Positions 25,890 through 35,228 of a DNA stretch of 64,000 nucleotides are shown here, in pieces (position 1 is the first letter of the stretch; the number at the start of each line of letters is the position of its first letter). The DNA is taken from NCBI GenBank assembly GCA_934157235.1, contig CAKPHH010000001.1, positions 186,001-250,000 on the forward strand, read 5' to 3'. The translations under genes and the position numbers were made by a program. The DNA is from an uncultured Bacilli bacterium. Lineage in GTDB: Bacteria > Bacillota_I > Bacilli_A > RF39 > UBA660. The notes below the pieces were generated by a model, which was not told the origin of the DNA, did not search any database, and worked only from the letters and a program-made list of their open reading frames with translations.

Positions 25890-27493
25890 AAAAGTTAATT
25901 TCTCTTTTAAAAGCCGTTCTAAGTCAAGACATGAGCATGTTTAAATATAAAACTAAAAATAATACTTCCAAACTAAGAAAGATACTTTTTCCAGTCTTCT
26001 TATTTGGAATAGTATCAGTATCAATTGGTGCTTATGCTTATATGTTAGCTGAACCTTTACATAAATTACAACTAACTTATGTCATGCTCTCAATGTTTTT
26101 TGCCTTAGTAACAATTCTTACCTTTATGTCCGGAATTTATAAATCTCAAGGAATCTTATTTGATGCTAAAGATAATGATCTATTATTCTCTTTACCAATC
26201 AAAAAATCAAGCATTCTTTTCTTAAGAATCTTTAAATTAATCTTATTTCAATATATCTATAATTTGATATTTCTTCTACCTGCTTTTATAGTTTATATAC
26301 ACTTTGAACATCCAGAATTAAGTTTTTATTTAATTTCTTTATTAATGACGTTTCTTCTTCCTTTAATTCCAACTGTAGTATCAAGTTTAATAGGATATAT
26401 TGTAAAAATAGTATCCAGTAAATTTAAATCTAAAAAGATAATTCAAACAATTCTATCTCTAGCCGTGTTTCTAGCAATTTATGGCTTAAGTCTAAACTTA
26501 AATAACTTTATTGAAAATATTGCTCAACAAGCCAAAAGTGTTAATGACTTACTAACAAGAATTTACTATCCAATAGGTTCCTACATTGAATTAATAACGA
26601 AGTTTGACATTCTTACATTCTTAAAATTAATTCTTATAAATATCATACCTTTAGTCCTATTTATCTATATTGGTTCTAAATTCTACTTTAAAGTTATTTT
26701 TACTTCTAAAGAAACTAGCACGACGTCTAAAAAACTACAAGATAAAGATTTAAAAGAAAAAAGAAGCCCTTTAAAAGCTCTAACTATTAAAGAATTAAAA
26801 AGATATCTTTCTTCCCCTGTTTATATGTTTAATACCTGTTTCGGTCTAATTCTAATTGTTGCCATGTCAATTATTTTCTGTATCAAAGGAGAAACTGCCT
26901 TTAAAGATATGGTAAAGGGGATGGACTATAATGTTACTATCACGATAAATTTATTATTTTATTGTCTAATTCTTTTTGTAGGTACCGTAACTTCTATTAC
27001 TTCTTCTAGTATTTCTCTAGAAGGAAAAACAATTAATATTACTAAAAGTCTACCTATCTCAGAAAAAAGTATTCTAAATTCAAAACTATTAATGTCACTA
27101 ATAATAGAATTACCTTTCATCTTACTAGCAATCATCATTTTTATTATTAAGTTTAAACCAAGTATTATTTACTCCATAATAATTATTCTTCTAGCGCTAA
27201 CTAGCATCATCTTAACTGGTATAATTGGTCTTTTAGTAAATTTAAAATATCCAAAATTAAATGCTTCTAATGATACTGAAGTCGTAAAGCAAAGTGCCAG
27301 TAGTATGATTTCTGTTTTTACAGGTATGGCTATTGCCATTGTAAGTATCTTTGGAATAGGTTATTTTGCAGATAATTACTCACTAACTTTAGTAATATTT
27401 ATTCATGTCATATTACTAATGCTGATAACATTCGTTTTATATAGAATTCTTATGAAAATAGGTCCAAAAGAATATCGAAAGTTAAATATTTAA
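25886..27493 (+). CDS. ABC-2 type transporter permease
   Basis: This 535-residue integral membrane protein has roughly twelve transmembrane helices in two halves. FDAKDNDLLFSLPIKKSSIL near residue 92 and EGKTINITKSLPISEKSIL in the second half are internal repeats that match the paired cytoplasmic motif (LPI) of large ABC-2 permeases. Together with the ATPase just upstream it forms an exporter of unknown substrate. The gene ends in a hairpin terminator. Confidence 0.88.
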   Translation: MKKLISLLKAVLSQDMSMFKYKTKNNTSKLRKILFPVFLFGIVSVSIGAYAYMLAEPLHKLQLTYVMLSMFFALVTILTFMSGIYKSQGILFDAKDNDLLFSLPIKKSSILFLRIFKLILFQYIYNLIFLLPAFIVYIHFEHPELSFYLISLLMTFLLPLIPTVVSSLIGYIVKIVSSKFKSKKIIQTILSLAVFLAIYGLSLNLNNFIENIAQQAKSVNDLLTRIYYPIGSYIELITKFDILTFLKLILINIIPLVLFIYIGSKFYFKVIFTSKETSTTSKKLQDKDLKEKRSPLKALTIKELKRYLSSPVYMFNTCFGLILIVAMSIIFCIKGETAFKDMVKGMDYNVTITINLLFYCLILFVGTVTSITSSSISLEGKTINITKSLPISEKSILNSKLLMSLIIELPFILLAIIIFIIKFKPSIIYSIIIILLALTSIILTGIIGLLVNLKYPKLNASNDTEVVKQSASSMISVFTGMAIAIVSIFGIGYFADNYSLTLVIFIHVILLMLITFVLYRILMKIGPKEYRKLNI

Positions 27494-27506
27494 CTTTCTC
27501 TTTTTT
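27477..27506 (+). terminator. Rho-independent terminator
   Basis: GAAAGTTAAAT pairs with ATTTAACTTTC (27477-27498), overlapping the stop codon, followed by a long T-run. Confidence 0.85.
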
Positions 27507-27602
27507 TTATTTTGCAAATTATGTTAAAAAATCAACTAATTAAGTGAAAAATAAAGACAACAAACTCTTCATTTTTTGATATAATAAGTAAGAGGTAATA
27601 AT

Positions 27603-28640
27603 ATGTATACAATAAAAGATTATATCGAGTTTTATAAAAATAATTCCTTGGAAGAAGTTCATTGGAATGAACAAGATATCTTATTAACTGCTATTCTTGC
27701 TTATCTACCAATAGAATCATTTCAAAAAACTAAAAATTTTCAAGAGTTTTACAAATATGCCATTTCTTATAAAAAAGATAAGTCATCAGGTGTCATGGCT
27801 CCTTTATCATATGAGTTATTAGAACTTATTAAAGACTCTAAAAGATATAAAAATCTAGAAGTATCTAATTTTGAAAAAATAAGAAATAATGATACTCAAT
27901 TTGGAGCTGTAACCTTTAGAATTAATGGCTTAACCATAATTAGTTATAAAGGAACCGATGGTTCTCTAATTGGCTGGATTGAAAATTTAAGATTAGGTTA
28001 TGAATATCCTACTTATACCCAAGCCCTAGCTCAAAAGTATTTTTTTAAAACACTTACTAAAGCTGATAAAGAAATATATGTAACTGGTCATTCTAAGGGT
28101 GGAAATCTTGCTATGGCTAGTGTCATGTCTATAGATGATGACATGTACGATAGAGTCAAAGCTATTTATAATTTTGATGGCCCTGGTTTTAGAAAAGAAG
28201 AGTTTATAAGTCCTAAATATGCAAGAATGCATAAAAAACTTCATAACATTATTCCAACAGGATCCATCGTTGGCACAATACTAAATAACAAAGATTATCA
28301 AGTTATAAAAAGTACCGAATTAGCTTTTAATGAACACTATCCAACTTCTTGGTGTTGTTTTGGTGAACATTTCATTAAAGGAGACTTATCAAGCATTAGT
28401 AAACAGCTCCATGATACAACAACCATTGGTTATGAAAAACTTGATCAAGAAAAAGTAAAGGATACTATTGAAACTATTATTGCAAACCTTCCTCAAGAGT
28501 ATTCCAGCGATTTAAAAATAAACTTAAACGACTTCAAAGAATTATACAAAAATATGCGTAATATTGATCCTGACGTTAAAAAATATTTAGACACAATAAT
28601 AGATTCTATGATAAAATCAACATATACTAAAGAAAGGTAA
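27603..28640 (+). CDS. DUF2974-family alpha/beta hydrolase (Mbeg1-like)
   Basis: This 345-residue cytoplasmic protein has a lipase-like nucleophile elbow TGHSKGGNLA (S164), a GTDGS oxyanion-type segment (117-121) and FDGPGFRKEEF typical of DUF2974. Activity is assumed to be esterase or lipase-like. An extended -10 (TGATATAAT, 27577-27585) and AAGAGG precede the ATG. It is followed by a short membrane-protein gene. Confidence 0.85.
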   Translation: MYTIKDYIEFYKNNSLEEVHWNEQDILLTAILAYLPIESFQKTKNFQEFYKYAISYKKDKSSGVMAPLSYELLELIKDSKRYKNLEVSNFEKIRNNDTQFGAVTFRINGLTIISYKGTDGSLIGWIENLRLGYEYPTYTQALAQKYFFKTLTKADKEIYVTGHSKGGNLAMASVMSIDDDMYDRVKAIYNFDGPGFRKEEFISPKYARMHKKLHNIIPTGSIVGTILNNKDYQVIKSTELAFNEHYPTSWCCFGEHFIKGDLSSISKQLHDTTTIGYEKLDQEKVKDTIETIIANLPQEYSSDLKINLNDFKELYKNMRNIDPDVKKYLDTIIDSMIKSTYTKER

Positions 28641-28654
28641 ATAGGGTGAGTTAT

Positions 28655-29371
28655 ATGGAAGTAAAGAAAAGTAAAAAGCACATTTTTATTATAATAGGAG
28701 TAGTTATTTTACTTCTTTTAGTACCAATCATTTATGGTGTTGTAAAAGACTTAAAGCAAGAAGATACTCTAAAGAAAGAGTTAGATACTTTATATGAAGT
28801 TACTAATAAAGAACCAATCGATCGTAACGAAGTCAATAAAATACTAGACAGAACTGTAACAACATCTTCTGATTATAAAAAAGTAGAAATAGCTTATAAA
28901 AAATATACAAGAGACTGTTTTTCGATACTAACCGATATTATGGATGTTCTAGAAGATAATCGTCTAGTAGAAGTTCTAACTGCTGAAAACTATCAACAAG
29001 ATGGTAAAGACTTTACAGAAACAAAAAAATATTTAAAAGAGACTAAAGAAAAACTTCAACGAGTAATAAAAAATTATAACGAATATTTTACTGAAGAAAA
29101 AGCTATGTCTTACTTAGATAAAAACTTAGATAGTTATTACCAAGACTTTTATAAAGATGAAGTAGTTGGTAACCTTGATAAGACCAAAGAGGATGATGAA
29201 GTAATATCTTCAATAAATGATTTAATTACTTTAATAGACCAAGAAACAGATGTAATAAACTTTCTAGTTGCAAACAAAGATGCTTGGACTATCGAAGATT
29301 CAGCAATCTCCTTTACAACTGATGATCTAATCGATGCTTACAACAATCTAATAGGAAAAATAAGTGACTAA
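28655..29371 (+). CDS. membrane-anchored helical protein of unknown function
   Basis: This 238-residue protein has one N-terminal transmembrane segment (about 9-28), then an entirely helical, charged extracytoplasmic domain with likely coiled-coil stretches (for example KEKLQRVIKNYNEYF). No family recognised. I chose ATG 28655, preceded by GGGTGAG, over GTG 28646 which is part of that site. Probably co-transcribed with the DUF2974 gene, 14 nt upstream. Confidence 0.7.
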   Translation: MEVKKSKKHIFIIIGVVILLLLVPIIYGVVKDLKQEDTLKKELDTLYEVTNKEPIDRNEVNKILDRTVTTSSDYKKVEIAYKKYTRDCFSILTDIMDVLEDNRLVEVLTAENYQQDGKDFTETKKYLKETKEKLQRVIKNYNEYFTEEKAMSYLDKNLDSYYQDFYKDEVVGNLDKTKEDDEVISSINDLITLIDQETDVINFLVANKDAWTIEDSAISFTTDDLIDAYNNLIGKISD

Positions 29372-29398
29372 AATATGATATTTAAGTATCATATTTTT
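29371..29398 (+). terminator. Rho-independent terminator
   Basis: AAATATGATA (29371-29380) pairs with TATCATATTT (29387-29396) around a TTTAAG loop, followed by T residues. Confidence 0.85.
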
Positions 29399-29462
29399 TC
29401 TTACGATTTTGTAACATATAAACGTAATTTTAAGTGATATAATATATTTAAGGAGGCCCCTT

Positions 29463-30125
29463 ATGAAAAAAATAGCTATACTAGAAGATGATGCTTCAAT
29501 CGCTTTAGAATTAAAAGAATTATTAAAAAATGCTGGCTATGATGTTCTAATTATTACAGACTATGAAAATGCTGTTGAATCACTTTTAAGAGAAAAAGTC
29601 GATTTAACTCTCCTAGATATAAATCTACCTACCGCTAATGGTGAAGTAATCTTAAAAGAACTACGTAAACAAACAACTATGCCTATCATTATGTTAACGA
29701 GTAGGGTAACCGAAGTAGATGAAATCTTATCCATATCCTATGGTGCCGATGACTACATAACTAAGCCATATAATCCAACTATTCTTTTACTAAGAATCCA
29801 AAATATCTTCAAAAGATCTAACTCCCAAACAAATTCTTTCATCTACAACAACATCATTGTAAATCCCAGTAAAGGTATCTTACAGAAGGAAAATGAAGAG
29901 TTATCCTTAACCAAAAATGAAATGATTATCTTCCTTTATCTTTTAAATAATAAAGGTAATATTGTTAAAAGAGATGAGTTAATGACTGAGCTTTGGAATA
30001 ACAATGAATATATAAACGATAACGCTTTAACTGTAAATATAAGTAGATTAAGAACCAAACTAGAAGAGTACGGCTTAAAAGATGTTATTGAAACTAGGAA
30101 AGGTCAAGGGTACAAATTGTTATGA
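29463..30125 (+). CDS. OmpR-family response regulator of a Bce-like module
   Basis: The receiver domain has acidic E8/D9/D10, phospho-acceptor D52 in TLLDINLP, T79 and K101. The C-terminal winged helix (about 125-220) contains MIIFLYLLNNKGNIVKRDEL and ISRLRTKLEEYGL. It overlaps the kinase gene by 4 bp. An extended -10 (TGATATAAT, 29435-29443) and a strong AAGGAGG lie upstream. It is expected to activate the ABC genes at 31228-34027 in response to peptide antibiotics, as in BceR. Confidence 0.92.
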   Translation: MKKIAILEDDASIALELKELLKNAGYDVLIITDYENAVESLLREKVDLTLLDINLPTANGEVILKELRKQTTMPIIMLTSRVTEVDEILSISYGADDYITKPYNPTILLLRIQNIFKRSNSQTNSFIYNNIIVNPSKGILQKENEELSLTKNEMIIFLYLLNNKGNIVKRDELMTELWNNNEYINDNALTVNISRLRTKLEEYGLKDVIETRKGQGYKLL

Positions 30126-31141
30126 AATTAATTGATTACTTAAAAGATAAATTAATACCTATCTTCATTTATATTATAAACACCTTTATTATCTCGATGC
30201 TTCTAGTAGCTTTTAAAAACAATTATTTTCTAATAATTATCATTGTAATTCTCCTAATAATTTTAGGCCTAATTCTTCTTTTAACCGACTATCTCAAAAA
30301 AAGAGCTTTCTACAACAATATTCAGTCCAAATTAATAAATCTCGATAAAAAATACTTAGTTCTAGAAATGCTTGATAAACCTAAAAATAAAGAAGAAGAG
30401 TTAAACTATCAAATCCTTTATGACATTAATAAATCATATATCGAGGAGTTAAAAGATTACAAACTAAGTTTAAAAAGTTTTAAAGAATATATAGAACTAT
30501 GGATACATGAAGTAAAAATACCAATCTCTAGCCTCATTTTAATGACTCATAATTCCAAAGAAAACCTTCCTAAAAAATATACGACTCAAATAAATAGATT
30601 AGATAATTATATTGATCAAGTTCTCTATTATGTTAGAAGCAATAACTCTGAAGAAGACTATTTAATTAAAGAAGTTTCTCTTTCCAAAATAATTAACGCT
30701 GTAGCTTTAAAAAATAAAGATGACTTACTAGAAAATAATATTGAGTTTATTGTAAAAGCCAAAGAAGAAAAAGTCTTAACTGATGAGAAATGGCTAGAAT
30801 TTATTTTAAACCAAATAATTAATAACAGTATCAAATATAAAAGAAATATTAAAAATCCAAAGATAGAAATTGCCGTAGAAGAAAACTCAACTCAAGTAAC
30901 TTTAACTATCACTGATAATGGCATCGGTATACCTCAAAATGACTTGCCTAAAGTCTTTAATAAATCTTTTACCGGTACTAATGGTAGAAAAACTTCAAAA
31001 TCAACAGGACTTGGCCTTTACATCACTAAAAATCTTCTTAAAAAATTAGGTCATAAAGTAGGGATAGAATCAAGCGTTAATGAATATACCAAAGTCACTA
31101 TAACATTTTCCAAAAATGACTATTATAAAGTAACAGACTAA
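30122..31141 (+). CDS. intramembrane-sensing histidine kinase (BceS-like)
   Basis: Two transmembrane helices (about 13-30 and 36-55) are separated by only a few residues, so there is no extracellular sensor domain. Phospho-acceptor H129 lies in ELWIHEVKIPIS, the N-box has N235 in NQIINNSIKYK, G1 is DNGIGIP (265-271) and G2 is TGLGLY (295-300). In Bce systems such kinases sense flux through the partner ABC transporter rather than the drug itself. It ends just before the inverted repeat that precedes that transporter. Confidence 0.92.
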   Translation: MKLIDYLKDKLIPIFIYIINTFIISMLLVAFKNNYFLIIIIVILLIILGLILLLTDYLKKRAFYNNIQSKLINLDKKYLVLEMLDKPKNKEEELNYQILYDINKSYIEELKDYKLSLKSFKEYIELWIHEVKIPISSLILMTHNSKENLPKKYTTQINRLDNYIDQVLYYVRSNNSEEDYLIKEVSLSKIINAVALKNKDDLLENNIEFIVKAKEEKVLTDEKWLEFILNQIINNSIKYKRNIKNPKIEIAVEENSTQVTLTITDNGIGIPQNDLPKVFNKSFTGTNGRKTSKSTGLGLYITKNLLKKLGHKVGIESSVNEYTKVTITFSKNDYYKVTD

Positions 31142-31171
31142 TATTACAATATTGAAATATTTTGTAATATT
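31140..31171 (+). promoter_or_regulatory. inverted repeat, candidate response-regulator site upstream of Bce-like ABC genes
   Basis: AATATTACAA (31140-31149) and TTGTAATATT (31162-31171) are perfect 10-bp inverted repeats separated by 12 nt. They contain TTACA and TGTAA half-sites, like those of BceR operators, but further apart. A perfect -10 (TATAAT, 31196-31201) follows without a recognisable -35, as expected for an activated promoter. The repeat overlaps the kinase stop codon. Confidence 0.6.
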
Positions 31172-31227
31172 AGACTAACGACAAAGTCTATTATCTATAA
31201 TAAACTAACTATTGGAAGGAGAAAAAT

Positions 31228-31995
31228 ATGAAAAAAGTATTAAAAATAGACAAAATAGAAAAGTATTATGGAAATAGATCTAGTCTAACTAAAGCTATTG
31301 ATAATATTTCTTTTGAAGTAGAAGAGGGGGAGTTTGTCGCCATAATGGGTGCCTCAGGCTCCGGAAAAACAACCCTTTTAAACTGCATATCAACAATTGA
31401 CAAAGTAACATCTGGTCATATTTATGTAAATGAAAAGGATGTTACTAAATTAAAAGGAAATGATTTAAATAAATTTAGAAGGGAAGAGTTAGGCTTCATC
31501 TTTCAAGATTTTAATCTTCTAGATACTCTAACTGCCTATGAAAATATTGCTCTTGCCTTATCTATTCAAAATCGTTCCATTCCTGAAATTGAAGGCCGTA
31601 TAAAAATGGTAGCTAAAGAATTAAATATTGAAAAGATTCTTAAAAAATATCCTTATGAGATGTCTGGAGGAGAAAAACAAAGAGTAGCCGCTGCTCGTGC
31701 TATTATAACTGAACCAACCATAGTTCTAGCTGATGAACCAACTGGAGCACTAGACTCTAAATCCTCAAAAATGTTACTAGAAAAATTTAACTATTTAAAC
31801 ACTGACTTAAAAGCAACCATTTTAATGGTAACACACGATGCCTTTACAGCTAGTTATGCTAGTCGTGTTATCTTTATCAAAGATGGTAAAATCTTTAATG
31901 AGTTTTATAAAGGAAGTGCAACTCGTAAAGAATTTTTTGATAAGATAATAGATGTTGTAACTTTACTAGGTGGCGATCTAAATGATGCTTTGTAA
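31228..31995 (+). CDS. Bce-like ABC transporter ATP-binding protein
   Basis: The 255-residue ATPase has Walker A GASGSGKT (41-48), signature MSGGEKQRVA (145-154) and Walker B VLADEPTGALD (166-176). The sequence and context match the BceA/YxdL/PsdA group, which works with a single large permease in peptide-antibiotic detoxification. GGAAGGAG precedes the ATG. The permease gene overlaps its 3' end by 14 bp. Confidence 0.93.
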   Translation: MKKVLKIDKIEKYYGNRSSLTKAIDNISFEVEEGEFVAIMGASGSGKTTLLNCISTIDKVTSGHIYVNEKDVTKLKGNDLNKFRREELGFIFQDFNLLDTLTAYENIALALSIQNRSIPEIEGRIKMVAKELNIEKILKKYPYEMSGGEKQRVAAARAIITEPTIVLADEPTGALDSKSSKMLLEKFNYLNTDLKATILMVTHDAFTASYASRVIFIKDGKIFNEFYKGSATRKEFFDKIIDVVTLLGGDLNDAL

Positions 31996-34027
31996 ACTAT
32001 CCTTAAAAAACATTACTAAGAGTATGAAAGACTATGCCATCTACTTTTTTACTCTAATATTAGGCGTTGCCATCTTCTATGTTTTTAACGCCATTGATTC
32101 TCAAACAGTAATGTTAAATGTTTCCTCTAGAACCTATGAAATAATAAAATTAATGACAAATATCTTATCCGGAATAAGTGTTTTTGTCTCATTCATCTTA
32201 GGTTTTCTAATAATCTATGCCTCAAGATTTTTAATAAAAAGACGAAATAAAGAATTCGCTATCTACTTAACTTTAGGTATGAGTAAAAGAAAAATATCCT
32301 TAATTTTATTTTTTGAAACCCTCATAATTGGTTTAATTTCCTTAGTAATTGGTCTAGGATTAGGAGTAGTCTTATCACAACTAATGAGTGTTTTAGTTGC
32401 TAATATGTTTGAAGCTGATATGACTAAATTTCAATTTGTCTTTTCACAAAGTGCCGCTCTTAAAACATTATTCTATTTTGGTATTATGTACTTAATCGTA
32501 ATTATCTTTAATACCATAATCATCAACAAATATAAATTAATTGATTTATTATCTGCTTCTAAAAAATCAGAAAAAGTAAAATTAAAAAATCCCTATCTCT
32601 GTATAGGAATATTCATTATATCAGTCATCGCTTTAGGAATCGCTTACTATTTAGTAACGTCTGGTTTTGAAAAACTAACAACCACTGATCAAATACTAAT
32701 TCCAATCATTCTGGGAATAGTCTCAACCTTTACTTTATTTTGGTCAATTTCAGGGCTAATCTTAAAATTATTAATGTCTCTAAAAAATATTTACTATAAG
32801 GGTCTAAATAGTTTTATTGTCAGACAAATAAGTAGTAAGATTAATACTATGGTCTTTTCCATGACTATTATTTGTTTAATGTTATTTGTCACCATTTGTG
32901 TCTTATCAAGTTCCTTATCTATGAAAAATTCTATGACTAAGAATTTAAAAGAGTTAGCACCTATGGATATTCAGTTTACTAAACCTATGAATAGAAAAGA
33001 ATCAGCTAGTTTTACTGAAACTGAAGTACAAGATTCCAAAATTTCTATTGAAAAAACTCTCGAGAGTCTTGGCTTAAATCCTACAGAAGAATTAAAAGAT
33101 ACGCTTTCTTTTAACATTTATGAAGATGAAAGTTTCACTCTAAAAACACTTCTTATTAATAGTTTAGATGAAATATCAAAAGACTACCCATTTCTTCTTT
33201 ATAATCAAGCCTTTGATTTAATGAAATTAAGTGACTACAACGCTTTAGCTGAAAAATTTAATTTAAAAAAGTACAATCTAAAAGAAAATGAATATATTGT
33301 TATAGTTAATTATGATTACATGATAAACATTATAAATACTGGACTAAAAACTAATCCAAGTGTATTATTGAACAACCAGACATATCATCCAAAATACAAG
33401 AAATGCCAGAATGGCTTTTATGAATTTAATAGTACTCGTACTAATACAGGGTTTATTGTACTATCAGATAAAGTTCTAGAAAATTATGAATCCATTCAAG
33501 AAGTCTTAGTAGCTAACTACAAAAAAGATAAAGAAGAAACAGAAAATAAAATAAGTGCAGCTATGAAAGAAAACTACAACATAACAACTTGGTTAACTTA
33601 CAATAGTAAAATAGATATTGCCAATGCTTCGGTTGGTTTAGGAGCCTTAGTAACATTTGTTGGCCTATATTTAGGTATAATTTTCCTAATATCAAGCGCC
33701 GCAATTCTCGCTTTAAAAGAATTATCCGAATCAACAGACAATAAAGAACGTTATAATATGTTAAGAAAAATAGGAGCCAGCGAAGAAATGCTAAATAGTG
33801 CTTTATTCAAACAAATCGGTATCTTCTTCTTAACTCCATTACTTCTTGCGATAATTCATTCAATCTTTGGTATAAAGTTTGCTAACTACCTATTAGAATC
33901 TATGGGTACTAAAGGGCTACTTTTATCAAACATCATGACCGCAATCTTTCTAGTTACCATCTATGGAGGATATTTTATCTTAACTTATGTCTGCAGTAAA
34001 AACATTATTTCTAAAAAGACTAATTAA
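31982..34027 (+). CDS. Bce-like ABC transporter permease
   Basis: This 681-residue permease has two FtsX-type helix sets. The first set (about 18-320) includes KRRNKEFAIYLTLGMSKRKI; a large extracytoplasmic domain follows (about 325-540), and the C-terminal set (about 545-675) includes SESTDNKERYNMLRKIGAS. Ten helices with one large extracellular domain is the BceB layout. It and the ATPase should both sense and remove a cell-wall-active peptide such as a bacitracin- or lantibiotic-like molecule (inference). A strong terminator follows. Confidence 0.9.
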   Translation: MMLCKLSLKNITKSMKDYAIYFFTLILGVAIFYVFNAIDSQTVMLNVSSRTYEIIKLMTNILSGISVFVSFILGFLIIYASRFLIKRRNKEFAIYLTLGMSKRKISLILFFETLIIGLISLVIGLGLGVVLSQLMSVLVANMFEADMTKFQFVFSQSAALKTLFYFGIMYLIVIIFNTIIINKYKLIDLLSASKKSEKVKLKNPYLCIGIFIISVIALGIAYYLVTSGFEKLTTTDQILIPIILGIVSTFTLFWSISGLILKLLMSLKNIYYKGLNSFIVRQISSKINTMVFSMTIICLMLFVTICVLSSSLSMKNSMTKNLKELAPMDIQFTKPMNRKESASFTETEVQDSKISIEKTLESLGLNPTEELKDTLSFNIYEDESFTLKTLLINSLDEISKDYPFLLYNQAFDLMKLSDYNALAEKFNLKKYNLKENEYIVIVNYDYMINIINTGLKTNPSVLLNNQTYHPKYKKCQNGFYEFNSTRTNTGFIVLSDKVLENYESIQEVLVANYKKDKEETENKISAAMKENYNITTWLTYNSKIDIANASVGLGALVTFVGLYLGIIFLISSAAILALKELSESTDNKERYNMLRKIGASEEMLNSALFKQIGIFFLTPLLLAIIHSIFGIKFANYLLESMGTKGLLLSNIMTAIFLVTIYGGYFILTYVCSKNIISKKTN

Positions 34028-34047
34028 GACGATTAATTAGTCTTTTT
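34013..34047 (+). terminator. Rho-independent terminator
   Basis: The 14-bp arms AAAAAGACTAATTA (34013-34026) and TAATTAGTCTTTTT (34034-34047) include the 3' end of the preceding gene. This closes the Bce-like operon. Confidence 0.92.
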
Positions 34048-34084
34048 CTATGTTATGATAAATATAATAGAAAAGAACTATAGT

Positions 34085-34282
34085 ATGGCGGAGAAGTTTT
34101 ATTTAATAATTCGAGTACAGATCCAATTTACGATCAAATGGGAGGAGTATCAGCTACCCTATAAAAAGTCAAATGCTTTAGAATCCTTTAAAAATGGTAT
34201 TAGTGAAGAGTTTGGTTAAAACATAAGAAGATGGCAAAAGTCATTCTTTTATTGTATTTCCATCAGTGACATTTTGAAATAA
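34085..34282 (+). pseudogene. unrecognised gene relic in a 467-bp intergenic stretch
   Basis: One frame gives a short ORF from ATG 34085 (MAEKFYLIIRVQ...) that stops at TAA 34217 and would continue with NIRRWQKSFFYCIS, as if FG-stop-NIRRW had been FGQNIRRW. Another frame reads YGGEVLFNNSSTDPIYDQMG before a stop. Two partly coherent frames joined by a shift suggest a decayed gene. The family is not recognised. The rest of 34048-34494 holds no gene; a TGTTATAAT promoter for the next gene lies at 34460-34468. Confidence 0.4.
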
Positions 34283-34494
34283 AGTATTCATTACATTCAA
34301 CAGCAAAAAAAACAATCGCTCTTAAAGGAACTTTCTTTTTATTTCTAAAAAACTTATCAATACTCTTTATAATACATCATAATTAAAAAGTTAGTCTTTT
34401 TCTTATGTTAAGCACTACAATCATCCAAATCATAAACGTTTACTCCAAAGTATCAATTATGTTATAATTAACACTAAGAAAAGAGGTAAAAAAA

Positions 34495-35148
34495 ATGCAT
34501 GAATTAGATATAGAAAATTCTCTTCGTAAAAAGACTTATGATTGGTTTAAATCTTTTAAAAATCCTACCTATGGAATAAATGTTACTATGGATGTAACTA
34601 ACTTAGTAAACCATTCAAAAAAGAATAAGACATCTTTCTTTATAAATATGTTATATATTGTTGTGAATGGCTTAAATGAAGTCCCTGAAATGCGTATGCG
34701 TTTTGTAGATAATAAGCCTGTTATTTTTGATGATATCAATCCTGCTATTACTGTCATGACCGAAAATGATGTCTTTGAAAATGTCCGCTTTGAAAACAAG
34801 AAAAAGTACCAAGATTTCTACTGTCTAGCTAAAAAGAATATTGATGAAGCTAAGCACGAGACTAAACTAACTGAAAATAATTATAATCCTACTAATTCTT
34901 GGAACGAATATTATATAACTTGTCTTCCATGGCTAAATTTTACTGGAGCTAATCAACCAATGACTGAAGAACTTCATTCTCAAACCGTTCCAAGAATTTG
35001 TTGGGGTAAATATATTAATAATAATGGTAAATATGAAATGACCCTAAATATTACTGTAAGTCATGTCTTTGTTGACGGACTTCATATTTCTAAAGCCTTT
35101 AATAAAATTCAAGAACTTCTGGATGAAGCTGATAAAGTTCTAAAATAG
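34495..35148 (+). CDS. chloramphenicol acetyltransferase (CatA-like) family protein
   Basis: This 217-residue protein matches the trimeric type A Cat fold. The catalytic motif SHVFVDGLH places H190 and D194-G195 in the HxxxDG signature, and ITCLPWLNFTG matches the family's central strand. The catalytic His is intact. Many CatA-like chromosomal proteins are active on chloramphenicol, but others act on different acceptors, so drug resistance cannot be claimed from sequence. An extended -10 (TGTTATAAT) and AAGAGG precede the ATG. Confidence 0.88.
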   Translation: MHELDIENSLRKKTYDWFKSFKNPTYGINVTMDVTNLVNHSKKNKTSFFINMLYIVVNGLNEVPEMRMRFVDNKPVIFDDINPAITVMTENDVFENVRFENKKKYQDFYCLAKKNIDEAKHETKLTENNYNPTNSWNEYYITCLPWLNFTGANQPMTEELHSQTVPRICWGKYINNNGKYEMTLNITVSHVFVDGLHISKAFNKIQELLDEADKVLK

Positions 35149-35170
35149 TATACAAAAAAGTATACTTTTT
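35147..35170 (+). terminator. Rho-independent terminator
   Basis: AGTATAC (35147-35153) pairs with GTATACT (35160-35166), separated by six A and followed by a T-run. Confidence 0.8.
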
Positions 35171-35181
35171 TCTTTTAAACA

Positions 35182-35210
35182 TTGACATAAATACCCCACC
35201 TCCCTATAAT
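35182..35210 (+). promoter_or_regulatory. consensus promoter of the CsoR-family gene and mnmA
   Basis: TTGACA (35182-35187), a 17-bp spacer and TATAAT (35205-35210). The spacer is unusually C-rich for this genome (ATACCCCACCTCCC), like the GC-rich operators of CsoR-family repressors, but without the full inverted repeat. Transcription would start only a few bases before the Shine-Dalgarno. Confidence 0.82.
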
Positions 35211-35228
35211 GTACTTTAGGTGATAACT

